From: SIG299 sp964544055
GTDB taxonomy: Bacteria > Bacillota > Clostridia > Lachnospirales > Lachnospiraceae
Assembly: GCA_964544055.1 (NCBI GenBank)
Contig: CAZJAA010000019.1
Location: 1 to 57,815, forward strand
DNA: 57,815 bases
Direction of reading: 5' to 3'
The notes beneath the pieces were generated by a model that searched no databases, was not told the origin of the DNA, and worked only from the letters and a program-made list of their open reading frames with translations. The stretch's first letter is position 1, and every line of letters begins with the position of its first letter. Position numbers and translations under genes: made by a program. Positions 51,564 to 57,815 of this stretch are shown in pieces.

Positions 51564-52225
51564 TATTTATCGCTCCCTTCCTTTTTTGCTGCCTTGGTTG
51601 GAAGAACTTCACCATTATAAATCCAAACCTTAACACCTAACTTCCCGTAGGTTGTATCAGCTTCTGCAAATCCATAATCGATATCAGCTCTTAATGTCTG
51701 AAGAGGAACTGTTCCTTCTACATAATGCTCAGAACGGGCAATATCTGCACCTGCTAAACGACCGGAAACGCAAGTCTTAATACCCTTTGCGCCGGACTTC
51801 ATGGTTCTGGACATGGTAGACTTCATTGCACGTCTGAAGGATACACGGTTCTCTAACTGCTGAGCAATGTTTTCAGCAACAAGCTGTGCATTGCTGTCTG
51901 GCTTCTTGATTTCCTTAATTTCAAGGTTGAGCTTCTTGGAAGTGTACTTGCCAAGTTCTACCTTTAAGTTTTCGATATCAGCACCGCCCTTACCGATAAC
52001 AACACCAGGCTTAGCTGTGAAGATGATAACCTTAATCTGGTCAGCTGCTCTTCTCTCGATTTCAATCTTTGCAATTCCTGCACTGTATAACTTCTTCTTC
52101 AGGAATTTTCTGATTTTGTAGTCTTCTACTAAGTTATCAGCGAAATCAGCTTCTGCATACCATCTGGATTCCCAGCCGCTGATAACACCAACTCTTAATC
52201 CATGAGGATTAACTTTCTGTCCCAT
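51563..52225 (-). CDS. rpsC: Ribosomal protein S3 (uS3)
   Basis: 220 residues of the 30S head at the mRNA entry. MGQKVNPHGLRVGVISGWES, the KH domain FTAKPGVVIGKGGADIENLK, and SGRLAGADIARSEHYVEGTV are standard. AAGGAGG precedes ATG 52225; 11 bases behind rplV. Confidence 0.98.
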   Translation of the reverse strand: MGQKVNPHGLRVGVISGWESRWYAEADFADNLVEDYKIRKFLKKKLYSAGIAKIEIERRAADQIKVIIFTAKPGVVIGKGGADIENLKVELGKYTSKKLNLEIKEIKKPDSNAQLVAENIAQQLENRVSFRRAMKSTMSRTMKSGAKGIKTCVSGRLAGADIARSEHYVEGTVPLQTLRADIDYGFAEADTTYGKLGVKVWIYNGEVLPTKAAKKEGSDK

Positions 52226-52236
52226 GATTGCCCTCC

Positions 52237-52626
52237 TTATCTTTCATTCAACACGATTGTGATGTGACTCATTCTCTTTAAGATTCTGTAAGCTCTGCCC
52301 TGTGCTCTTGGCTTCACACGCTTCATGGTTGGAGCGCAGTTTGCATAGCACTCTGCGATGTAAAGCTTGGATGGGTCCATACCGTTGTTGTTTTCTGCAT
52401 TTGCGATTGCAGATTTTAATAACTTTTCTATTAAAGTAGAAGCATATCTTGGGTTATATGCTAAAATACCAAGTGCTGTCTGTACATCCTTGCCTCTGAT
52501 AGCATCAAGAACGAAACAAGCTTTCTGAACAGATACTCTTGCATAGGATAACTTTGCAGATGGTCTGGTGTCTCTCTTATTCTCGTTTCTTTCTCTCTTT
52601 ATCTGGGATCTATGTCCTTTTGCCAT
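52237..52626 (-). CDS. rplV: Ribosomal protein L22 (uL22)
   Basis: 129 residues; its hairpin lines the exit tunnel. SYARVSVQKACFVLDAIRGK, AIANAENNNGMDPSKLYIAE and PRAQGRAYRILKRMSHITIV are typical. A basic N-terminal extension (KGHRSQIKRERNENKRDTRP) is present. AAGGAGG precedes ATG 52626. Confidence 0.98.
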   Translation of the reverse strand: MAKGHRSQIKRERNENKRDTRPSAKLSYARVSVQKACFVLDAIRGKDVQTALGILAYNPRYASTLIEKLLKSAIANAENNNGMDPSKLYIAECYANCAPTMKRVKPRAQGRAYRILKRMSHITIVLNER

Positions 52627-52706
52627 GGATGTTACCTCCTTTCAAATTTGACGGCTCTCCGCCACTCTTCTTCCGCCTGGGTCAGTGCCCGGCAATTTAA
52701 CTTCTT

Positions 52707-52738
52707 CAGGAAAGCGTTAGAAAACTAACGCTTTCCTG
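52707..52738 (-). other. Perfect 14-pair hairpin overlapping the rpsS stop codon
   Basis: CAGGAAAGCGTTAG and CTAACGCTTTCCTG with a four-base loop. On the minus strand the first arm encodes the last residues of S19 and its TAG. No U-tract follows. The 98-base gap before rplV is otherwise featureless. Confidence 0.7.
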
Positions 52739-53006
52739 CCTTCTTTTCATCTTTTCCGTGACCACGATAGGTTCTTGTTGCTACGAACTCACCTAACTTG
52801 TGTCCTACCATATCCTCAGTAATGTATACCGGAACATGTCTTCTTCCATCATGAACAGCGATTGTAAGACCAACCATCTGAGGGAAGATTGTGGAACGTC
52901 TGGACCAGGTCTTGATAACCTGCTTGTCACCGGATTTAACTACTGCATCTACCTTCTTGAGTAAATGCTCGTCAGCGAATGGACCTTTCTTTAAAGAACG
53001 TGCCAT
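52725..53006 (-). CDS. rpsS: Ribosomal protein S19 (uS19)
   Basis: 93 residues. MARSLKKGPFADEHLLKKVD, TWSRRSTIFPQMVGLTIAVH and GHKLGEFVATRTYRGHGKDE are canonical. AGGAGG precedes ATG 53006. Its last codons and stop form one arm of a perfect hairpin. Confidence 0.98.
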   Translation of the reverse strand: MARSLKKGPFADEHLLKKVDAVVKSGDKQVIKTWSRRSTIFPQMVGLTIAVHDGRRHVPVYITEDMVGHKLGEFVATRTYRGHGKDEKKAGKR

Positions 53007-53028
53007 GTCAATTTACCTCCTTAATCAA

Positions 53029-53874
53029 TTACTTTGTTAATGCCTTACCGTCGCGTCTTCTGATGATTAACTTGTTGGACTGCTTGCTCTTCTTACGAGT
53101 CTTAAGACCAAGAGCAGGCTTGCCCCAAGGTGTTACAGGGCCTGGACGACCGATACTTGTTCTACCTTCACCACCACCGTGTGGATGATCGTTAGGGTTC
53201 ATTACGGAACCACGAACAGTAGGTCTGATACCCATGTGACGCTTACGACCAGCTTTACCAATATTGATTAATTCGTGATCAATGTTGCCAACCTGTCCGA
53301 TTGTTGCACGGCAGCCGATTGGAACCATTCTCATTTCGCCGGATGGAAGACGCAGTGTAGCGTACTTACCTTCCTTAGCCATTAACTGAGCAGAGTTACC
53401 AGCGGAACGAACCAGCTGACCACCCTTGCCAGGATATAACTCAACGTTGTGAACAGAAGAACCAACAGGAATGTTAGCAAGTGGTAAGCAGTTACCAAGC
53501 TTAACTTCAGCGGTTTCGCCGTTCATCAGAGTGTCACCAACCTTTAATCCGTAAGGAGCAAGGATGTATGCTTTCTGACCATCTGCATAGCAGATTAAAG
53601 CGATGTTTGCTGTTCTGTTTGGATCATATTCGATAGTCATAACCTTTGCAGGAACGCCATCTTTATTTCTCTTGAAATCTACGAGTCTGTACTTTGTTCT
53701 GTAGCCACCGCCCTGGTGTCTTACAGTAATCTTACCCTGGTTGTTACGACCAGAATTCTTCTTCAGAGACATTACTAAGGACTTCTCCGGCTTGGTTGCT
53801 GTAATTTCCTTGAAGTCAGAGCCAGTCATGTGTCTTCTGGAAGGTGTATATGGGCTGTATGCTTTAATTCCCAT
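53029..53874 (-). CDS. rplB: Ribosomal protein L2 (uL2)
   Basis: 281 residues; near the peptidyl transferase centre. ATG 53874 follows GAAAGGAG and yields MGIKAYSPYTPSRRHMTGSD; the upstream in-frame extension lacks similarity. GGGGHKR-like IPVGSSVHNVELYPGKGGQL and GSVMNPNDHPHGGGEGRTSI, with the essential histidine, are standard. Confidence 0.98.
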   Translation of the reverse strand: MGIKAYSPYTPSRRHMTGSDFKEITATKPEKSLVMSLKKNSGRNNQGKITVRHQGGGYRTKYRLVDFKRNKDGVPAKVMTIEYDPNRTANIALICYADGQKAYILAPYGLKVGDTLMNGETAEVKLGNCLPLANIPVGSSVHNVELYPGKGGQLVRSAGNSAQLMAKEGKYATLRLPSGEMRMVPIGCRATIGQVGNIDHELINIGKAGRKRHMGIRPTVRGSVMNPNDHPHGGGEGRTSIGRPGPVTPWGKPALGLKTRKKSKQSNKLIIRRRDGKALTK

Positions 53875-53976
53875 GATTTGTACTCCTTTCAAATTACGCA
53901 CAATACTTGTGTTTTCAGCTTCGTACAGGACCGAAAACATTTTTCTATGCTTTTCATTTTCATTTACGAAAATTGA

Positions 53977-54276
53977 TTACAGGCCTGCAAAAATTTCGAT
54001 TTCTGCGCTGTCAGCTGTTAACTGAACCATAGCCTTCTTTGTCTTTGCTGTCTTACCGAATGTCATGCCACGTCTGCGTGTCTTTCCATCCAGGTTCATT
54101 GTGTTTACCTTGGCAACCTTTGTGCCTGCAAACATTTTTTCTACAGCTTCTTTAATCTGCGTCTTTGTAGCATCCGGATGAACGGAGAAAGCGTACTTCT
54201 TCTCGCTCATGGAGTTCATGCTCTTTTCTGTTACGATAGGAGCTAAGATAACGTCATAATACTTTAAATCTGCCAT
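53977..54276 (-). CDS. rplW: Ribosomal protein L23 (uL23)
   Basis: 99 residues at the tunnel exit, docking site for trigger factor and SRP. YYDVILAPIVTEKSMNSMSE, ATKTQIKEAVEKMF and NTMNLDGKTRRRGMTFGKTA are typical. The ATG shares a base with the rplD stop (TAATG). Confidence 0.98.
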   Translation of the reverse strand: MADLKYYDVILAPIVTEKSMNSMSEKKYAFSVHPDATKTQIKEAVEKMFAGTKVAKVNTMNLDGKTRRRGMTFGKTAKTKKAMVQLTADSAEIEIFAGL

Positions 54277-54896
54277 TATGCGTACACCTCCTCAATCTGT
54301 GCCACTGCATCCTTTGTAATAACAAGAGAACCGTACTTTAAGATGTCGTAAACATTGATACCGTTGCTCATTACTGTTCTTACACAAGGAAGGTTTCTTG
54401 CGGAAAGAATTACATTTTCATCCTTCTTATCAAGAACTACCAGTGCCTTTTCTACCTTTAAGCTGTCTAATACAGCTGCCATCTTCTTTGTCTTGATTTC
54501 ATCAAAGCTTAAAGAATCAACAACATAAATCTTTTCTTCTGCTACTCTGGAACTTAAAGCGGACTTGATTGCAAGTGCCTTTTCCTTCTTGTTCATTTTT
54601 ACAGAGTAATCACGAGGCTTTGGAGCGAAAATCATTCCGCCGCCAACCCACTGAGCAGCTCTTGTGGAACCCTGTCTTGCATGACCTGTTCCCTTCTGCT
54701 TCCATGGCTTTCTTCCGCCACCGCTAACTTCAGAACGTGTCTTTGCACTCTGAGTGCCCTGACGCTTGTTAGCAAGCTGGCCAACTACTGCTAAATGCAT
54801 TAAATGCTCATTTGCTTTTACACCGAAGACAGCGTCGTTTAACTCTAAAGTTCCAACTTCCTTGCCTTCCATATTATAAACTTTAACGGTTGCCAT
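54276..54896 (-). CDS. rplD: Ribosomal protein L4 (uL4)
   Basis: 206 residues. QGTQSAKTRSEVSGGGRKPW and KQKGTGHARQGSTRAAQWVG form the tunnel loop; in Escherichia coli L4 also represses the S10 operon. LAIKSALSSRVAEEKIYVVD is standard. AGGAGG precedes ATG 54896. Confidence 0.98.
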   Translation of the reverse strand: MATVKVYNMEGKEVGTLELNDAVFGVKANEHLMHLAVVGQLANKRQGTQSAKTRSEVSGGGRKPWKQKGTGHARQGSTRAAQWVGGGMIFAPKPRDYSVKMNKKEKALAIKSALSSRVAEEKIYVVDSLSFDEIKTKKMAAVLDSLKVEKALVVLDKKDENVILSARNLPCVRTVMSNGINVYDILKYGSLVITKDAVAQIEEVYA

Positions 54897-54924
54897 TATT
54901 TAGTTCCTCCTTTCTTAAAGCTTT

Positions 54925-55560
54925 CTAGTTTGCTTTTTTAACGGTTTCCTTTAAAACAAGCAGAGCCTTCTTGGAACCTGGTACAGCACCCTTAACTAAG
55001 AGAAGATTGTTTTCTGTGTCAACCTTAACTACTTCAAGGTTCTGAACTGTTACCTTAACGGCACCCATCTGACCTGGCATGTGCTTACCCTTAAAAACAC
55101 GACCTGGTGTTGTTGCAGGGCCATTGGAACCAGCATGTCTGTGATACTTGGAACCATGCTTCATCGGTCCTCTGGATAATCCGTGTCTCTTGATAGCACC
55201 CTGGAAACCTTTACCCTTGGAAATACCAGTAGCATCAATCTTGTCACCTTCTGCGAAGATGTCAGCCTTGATTTCCTGACCTACTGTGTACTCAGCAGCA
55301 TTTTCAAACTTGAACTCTCTAAGAAATTTCTTGTTTGCAACACCAGCCTTAGCAAAGTGTCCCTTTCTTGGCTTGTTTACAAGAACATCTCTGATCTCGC
55401 CAAAGCCAACCTGTACTGCAGCATATCCGTCGTTCTCAATTGTCTTAACCTGAGTAACAACATTCGGAGTAGCCTGTAATACAGTTACCGGAATTAAACT
55501 TCCGTTTGCATCGAAGATTTGAGTCATTCCGACTTTTGTAGCTAAAATAGCTTTCTTCAT
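54925..55560 (-). CDS. rplC: Ribosomal protein L3 (uL3)
   Basis: 211 residues. ATG 55560 follows GGAGG and gives MKKAILATKVGMTQIFDANG; a GTG three codons upstream touches the binding site. The central GPMKHGSKYHRHAGSNGPAT, close to the peptidyl transferase centre, and RVFKGKHMPGQMGAVKVTVQ are canonical. An exceptionally long structured gap separates it from rpsJ. Confidence 0.98.
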   Translation of the reverse strand: MKKAILATKVGMTQIFDANGSLIPVTVLQATPNVVTQVKTIENDGYAAVQVGFGEIRDVLVNKPRKGHFAKAGVANKKFLREFKFENAAEYTVGQEIKADIFAEGDKIDATGISKGKGFQGAIKRHGLSRGPMKHGSKYHRHAGSNGPATTPGRVFKGKHMPGQMGAVKVTVQNLEVVKVDTENNLLLVKGAVPGSKKALLVLKETVKKAN

Positions 55561-55821
55561 TTTTTGCACCTCCTGTTAATCTACAGCGGACCGGGATGGG
55601 TTTTGTAACCTGTGCTTACCTGAAAACCCGTAGCTAAAAACTCACTTGTGAGCTTTTAGCCGCAGTGACTTTCGCCACTTGGTCCGGTCATCCTAGATGG
55701 TCTACCTGGATGCTTGGGCCTTGCCTTGCGGCATGACGCTTGGACCCTGTATATAAACCCTAAGGATTACTAACTAATTTTGCTTGAATGTCTTTCCATT
55801 CTGTCTGCTTTTTCGGCAGGA
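55561..55821 (-). other. 261-bp structured region between rpsJ and rplC
   Basis: No gene. Clear stem-loops, read on the minus strand: GCTAAAAGCTCAC with GTGAGTTTTTAGC (55633-55660); AGTGGC-GAAA-GTCACT (55664-55679) with a GNRA loop; TGCC-GCAA-GGCA (55722-55733) with another GNRA loop; CATCC / GGATG (55689-55712); all but the first two enclosed by GGTCC / GGACC (55681-55746). The arrangement resembles a ribosomal-protein leader or a stable small RNA. It lies inside the S10 operon where a short spacer is usual. Confidence 0.6.
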
Positions 55822-56133
55822 TTACTTCATCTTAATTACGATGTGAACGCCAGCCGGCATTTCAAGACTGCTCAGAGCATCTACTGTCTTCTGTGTAGGT
55901 GCAATGATGTCAATCAGTCTCTTATGAGTTCTCTGCTCAAACTGTTCTCTGGAGTCTTTGTACTTGTGTACAGCTCGCAGAATTGTAACAACTTCCTTCT
56001 TTGTTGGTAACGGCACCGGACCGCTCACCTTGGAACCTGTTTTCTTTACAGTTTCAATAATTTTTGCTGCAGATGCATCGATTAACTGATGATCATAAGC
56101 CTTGAGTGTGATTCTCATTACTTGACTTGCCAT
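55822..56133 (-). CDS. rpsJ: Ribosomal protein S10 (uS10, NusE)
   Basis: 103 residues; 30S head protein and antitermination partner of NusB. MRITLKAYDHQLIDASAAKI, GPVPLPTKKEVVTILRAVHK and DSREQFEQRTHKRLIDIIAP are canonical. AAGGAGG precedes ATG 56133 at a slightly long spacing with a U-rich spacer. First gene of the operon, behind a long leader. Confidence 0.98.
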   Translation of the reverse strand: MASQVMRITLKAYDHQLIDASAAKIIETVKKTGSKVSGPVPLPTKKEVVTILRAVHKYKDSREQFEQRTHKRLIDIIAPTQKTVDALSSLEMPAGVHIVIKMK

Positions 56134-56418
56134 AAAAAAAGTCGCCTCCTTATTCGCACTTAAACTTCAGTACGACAAGCGGTGACTGTACACTCATCCG
56201 TGTGTTTCGCACTTACCGGAAAGAAAAAGGGCGCACAGCTTCCCTTTATAATCGCCTCCCGAATGGCGGTTTTACACGTTTTCTGCCCAAGGCAGAAGTA
56301 TTTGGTTCTGTACAGTGACTTGTCGCCAGGTATCATAACTTGACATTTGCTCCACGGAAAACCCGCACAATAGTGCTGTGCGGCAACCTCACGCTTCTTC
56401 GCTATCAACTCACAACAT
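56134..56418 (-). promoter_or_regulatory. Leader of the S10 operon with hairpins and an attenuator-like stem
   Basis: About 285 bases from the promoter to rpsJ. On the minus strand: CCGCACA / TTGTGCGG, TTCTGCC-TTG-GGCAGAA, CGCC...GGCG, then AAAGGG-AAGCTGTGCG-CCCTTTTTC (56247-56224), which ends in a U-run and could terminate transcription early. Clostridial S10 operons are known to have ribosomal-protein leaders; I cannot confirm the same fold here. Confidence 0.6.
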
Positions 56419-56423
56419 AAGTC

Positions 56424-56452
56424 ATTGTACTATACAATGCAAGTTTTTTCAA
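56424..56452 (-). promoter_or_regulatory. Sigma-A promoter of the S10-spc-alpha operon
   Basis: Minus strand TTGAAA (56452-56447) and TACAAT (56429-56424) with a 17-base spacer, preceded by an A-rich tract typical of strong UP-like promoters. Confidence 0.8.
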
Positions 56453-56519
56453 GTATTTTTTTTTGCGTTTTTAAATTTTTTTTATTTTTGTGAAAGTTGT
56501 ACATTTTTTTCGTATTTTA

Positions 56520-56548
56520 TTGCAGTTTCATAGACATTGTGCTATAAT
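56520..56548 (+). promoter_or_regulatory. Sigma-A promoter of the PocR-type gene
   Basis: TTGCAG (56520-56525) and TATAAT (56543-56548), 17-base spacer. Transcription would begin near 56555, only about eight bases before structured element copy 2, giving a 5' leader of about 330 bases. Confidence 0.8.
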
Positions 56549-56562
56549 ACATTCAAACAAAA

Positions 56563-56749
56563 GTAACTATTCCGCCTATATATAAGTAAAAAAACAGGTT
56601 TCAAGCTTGCTTGCATAACCGTTTTTTTACTTATATATAGGCGATTAGCTCCACGCCGCCCTATGAGTAAAACAATAAGCTGCTTTGGCAGCGGCTGACA
56701 GCGTCAGTTGGCAGGTTTTACGAATTGCGGTGTGGGGCGGAATAGTTAC
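56563..56749 (+). repeat. Branched structured element, copy 2 (leader of the PocR-type gene)
   Basis: Outer stem of 14 perfect pairs, GTAACTATTCCGCC / GGCGGAATAGTTAC (56563-56576, 56736-56749). Long arm of up to 23 pairs (56573-56595 with 56621-56643), which shares CGCC with the outer stem. Third arm: CCACGCCGC / GCGGTGTGG (one G-U), GTAAAAC / GTTTTAC (56667-56673, 56715-56721), hairpin GCTGC-TTTG-GCAGC, and CTG-A-CAGC-GTCA-GTTG-G-CAG. Same plan as copy 1; only the inner core is conserved in sequence. Confidence 0.7.
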
Positions 56750-56770
56750 ATACTTGCGGACTGCTTGTGT

Positions 56771-56883
56771 CGAGAACGTCACGGACAGACCATTTTTGCG
56801 TTACCCGCCGTCTTCTGATTTGATTTCCGGTACGCAGCACTCCAATCAAACTAATATACACGTTCTCGGAATGGAGGATTATT
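56771..56883 (+). promoter_or_regulatory. Second structured leader segment before the PocR-type gene
   Basis: CGAGAACGT (56771-56779) pairs perfectly with ACGTTCTCG (56860-56868), ending right before GAATGGAGG. Inside, GCGTTACC / GGTACGC and TTTGATT / AATCAAA overlap in a way that allows a pseudoknot. The outer stem resembles the one before the LCP-like gene at 2.8 kb. Riboswitch-like, ligand unknown. Confidence 0.45.
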
Positions 56884-57663
56884 ATGCATTTAAAAGATTT
56901 TTTCGATTTAAATCTGCTTGATTCCCTTATGAAAGACTGGTCCAAGGCAACCGGGCTTGCTACAATTGCTGTAGATAATGAAGGAAACTACATCTCCAGC
57001 GAAATCGGTTTTACCGATTTTTGTATGAAATATACGCGGGGCTGTGCAGAAGGAGCACGCCGCTGTTTAAAATGCGACAACGAATGCACCGGTACTTATT
57101 ACTGTCACGCCGGTCTTATGGATTTTTCCATTCCTATTATGATAGATGACATTTACCTTGGCAAAATCATTGGCGGACAGGTGCTTCCTACTGCACCGGA
57201 TGAAGATAAATTCCGCAAACTTGCCGAGGAATTTGGTATTAATCCGGAGGATTACCTTGCTGCGCTCCGTAAAATTCCAATCAAAACCGAAGAAAGCATC
57301 CGTGCTTCCGCAAAGCTCCTTGGTGACATTGTAAATCTTCTCGTAAATTTTGAATATATCAAGCAGAAGAACTCTAGCGTTGTCAATACGGTTTCCAGCG
57401 AAATCGACCGTGCAGTACACTGTATCAGCGACATCGAATCCAAAACCAGGGACTTGGACAAAATCGAAAGCAAGCAGAAAATTCTTGCCCTGAATGCTTC
57501 CATTGAAGCTGCTCGTGCCGGAGAAGCCGGTCGGGGCTTCTCCATTGTCGCAAACGAGGTGGGCACGTTGGCAGCAACCTCCGGTGGTCTCAACCGCTCC
57601 ATCAAAGGCTCTGTAGAAGAGCTTGCAGGAATTATCCGTCGCATGGCAGAATCCCAGAAATAA
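56884..57663 (+). CDS. PocR-domain sensory protein with a short chemoreceptor-like signalling hairpin
   Basis: Soluble protein of 259 residues. Residues 1-155 match the PocR ligand-sensing domain: LLDSLMKDWSKATGLATIAV and seven cysteines, six of them clustered (47, 54, 61, 64, 68, 74), then PIMIDDIYLGKIIGGQVLP. Residues 165-259 form a coiled coil with the chemoreceptor tip KILALNASIEAARAGEAGRG, but the usual long methylation helices are missing. It could feed a signal to CheA/CheW from the cytoplasm; the cysteines suggest a redox or metal cue. ATG 56884 follows GGAGG. Confidence 0.82.
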   Translation: MHLKDFFDLNLLDSLMKDWSKATGLATIAVDNEGNYISSEIGFTDFCMKYTRGCAEGARRCLKCDNECTGTYYCHAGLMDFSIPIMIDDIYLGKIIGGQVLPTAPDEDKFRKLAEEFGINPEDYLAALRKIPIKTEESIRASAKLLGDIVNLLVNFEYIKQKNSSVVNTVSSEIDRAVHCISDIESKTRDLDKIESKQKILALNASIEAARAGEAGRGFSIVANEVGTLAATSGGLNRSIKGSVEELAGIIRRMAESQK

Positions 57664-57698
57664 CAAAGAATTTCAAAGAGCTGTTAAATCAGCCATAA

Positions 57699-57742
57699 AG
57701 AAAAGCTATGTTGATACCGAAAGGTAACAACATAGCTTTTCT
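57699..57742. terminator. Long hairpin between convergent genes
   Basis: AGAAAAGCTATGTTG and its exact complement (15 pairs), with TACC-GAAA-GGTA nested inside. A short T-rich run follows. Probably terminates both the PocR-type gene and the gene entering from the right edge. Confidence 0.7.
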
Positions 57743-57746
57743 GCTT

Positions 57747-57815
57747 TTAATACAGTATTTTTTCTTCCGTTTTCTCCGATATCGTCATGACTACCGGTGC
57801 CACCTTGAGATACTC
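57747..57815 (-). CDS. C-terminal end of an unidentified gene (partial)
   Basis: The last 22 codons of a minus-strand frame, EYLKVAPVVMTISEKTEEKI then LY, end at a TAA five bases beyond the hairpin. Too short to classify; the position right behind the hairpin makes it plausible as a real gene end. Confidence 0.4.
   Translation of the reverse strand, partial: EYLKVAPVVMTISEKTEEKILY

Noticed and set aside
56160..56408. Small cysteine-containing frame in the S10 leader
   Set aside because: It lies in a hairpin-rich leader, has no good binding site and no family resemblance.
1..57815. CRISPR array, tRNA or rRNA genes
   Set aside because: No regularly spaced direct repeats and no tRNA or rRNA sequence was recognised anywhere in the window.

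Overview
The window reads as a chromosome segment of a Gram-positive Clostridia bacterium, most likely Lachnospiraceae (Roseburia/Agathobacter/Butyrivibrio-like). This is inferred from the S10-spc-alpha ribosomal protein order, a zinc-type S14, an L17 with a large insertion, strong AGGAGG ribosome binding sites, a DUF4358 lipoprotein and moderate-to-low GC. No 16S rRNA or tRNA is present, so the genus is a guess.

Layout. (1) 1-6.1 kb: start of an MsmK/UgpC-type sugar ABC ATPase, a minus-strand trio (LCP-like protein, small secreted protein, YitT), then on the plus strand a DUF4358 lipoprotein, an ECF-like sigma factor with a coupled membrane protein, and a short-chain reductase. (2) 6.1-14.9 kb, minus strand: MATE exporter, TcdA-like tRNA-modification enzyme, GGDEF protein, second MATE exporter, a D-2-hydroxyacid dehydrogenase fused to DUF4298, and a DUF2264 protein. 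(3) 15.2-19.4 kb: FRG-domain protein, a truncated Rpn-type nuclease relic, and a nucleotidyltransferase plus a galacturonokinase-like GHMP kinase, with the tail of a lost upstream gene. (4) 19.7-33.9 kb: a minus-strand exopolysaccharide cluster (initiating sugar transferase, aminotransferase, three glycosyltransferases, beta-propeller protein, acetyltransferase, Wzy-like polymerase, TupA-like ATP-grasp, CapA-like protein, Wzx-like flippase, acyltransferase). Its distal end is decaying: an IS4-like transposase fragment truncates the acyltransferase, and two genes carry homopolymer frameshifts. (5) 34-39 kb: chemoreceptor, Y-family DNA polymerase with a small partner gene, XRE regulator, GtrB/DPM1-like glycosyltransferase. 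(6) 39.2-56.4 kb: the complete S10-spc-alpha operon on the minus strand, rpsJ to rplQ, driven by a good sigma-A promoter near 56.4 kb. (7) 56.5-57.8 kb: a PocR/chemoreceptor-like protein with a long structured leader, then the end of another gene.

The most interesting signals are non-coding. Two intergenic elements (44710-44880 and 56563-56749) share one branched fold and a nearly invariant core, while their outer stem, long second arm and small hairpin differ in sequence but keep perfect pairing. That pattern suggests a conserved structured RNA, or a hairpin DNA element, that I do not recognise. The ribosomal operon also has unusually long, hairpin-filled gaps: 530 bp between rpmJ and rpsM, 261 bp between rpsJ and rplC, and terminator-like stems before rpmJ and infA. 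A leader with a GAGAACGT/ACGTTCTY stem occurs before two unrelated genes. All family names rest on motif recognition by eye; no searches were run.
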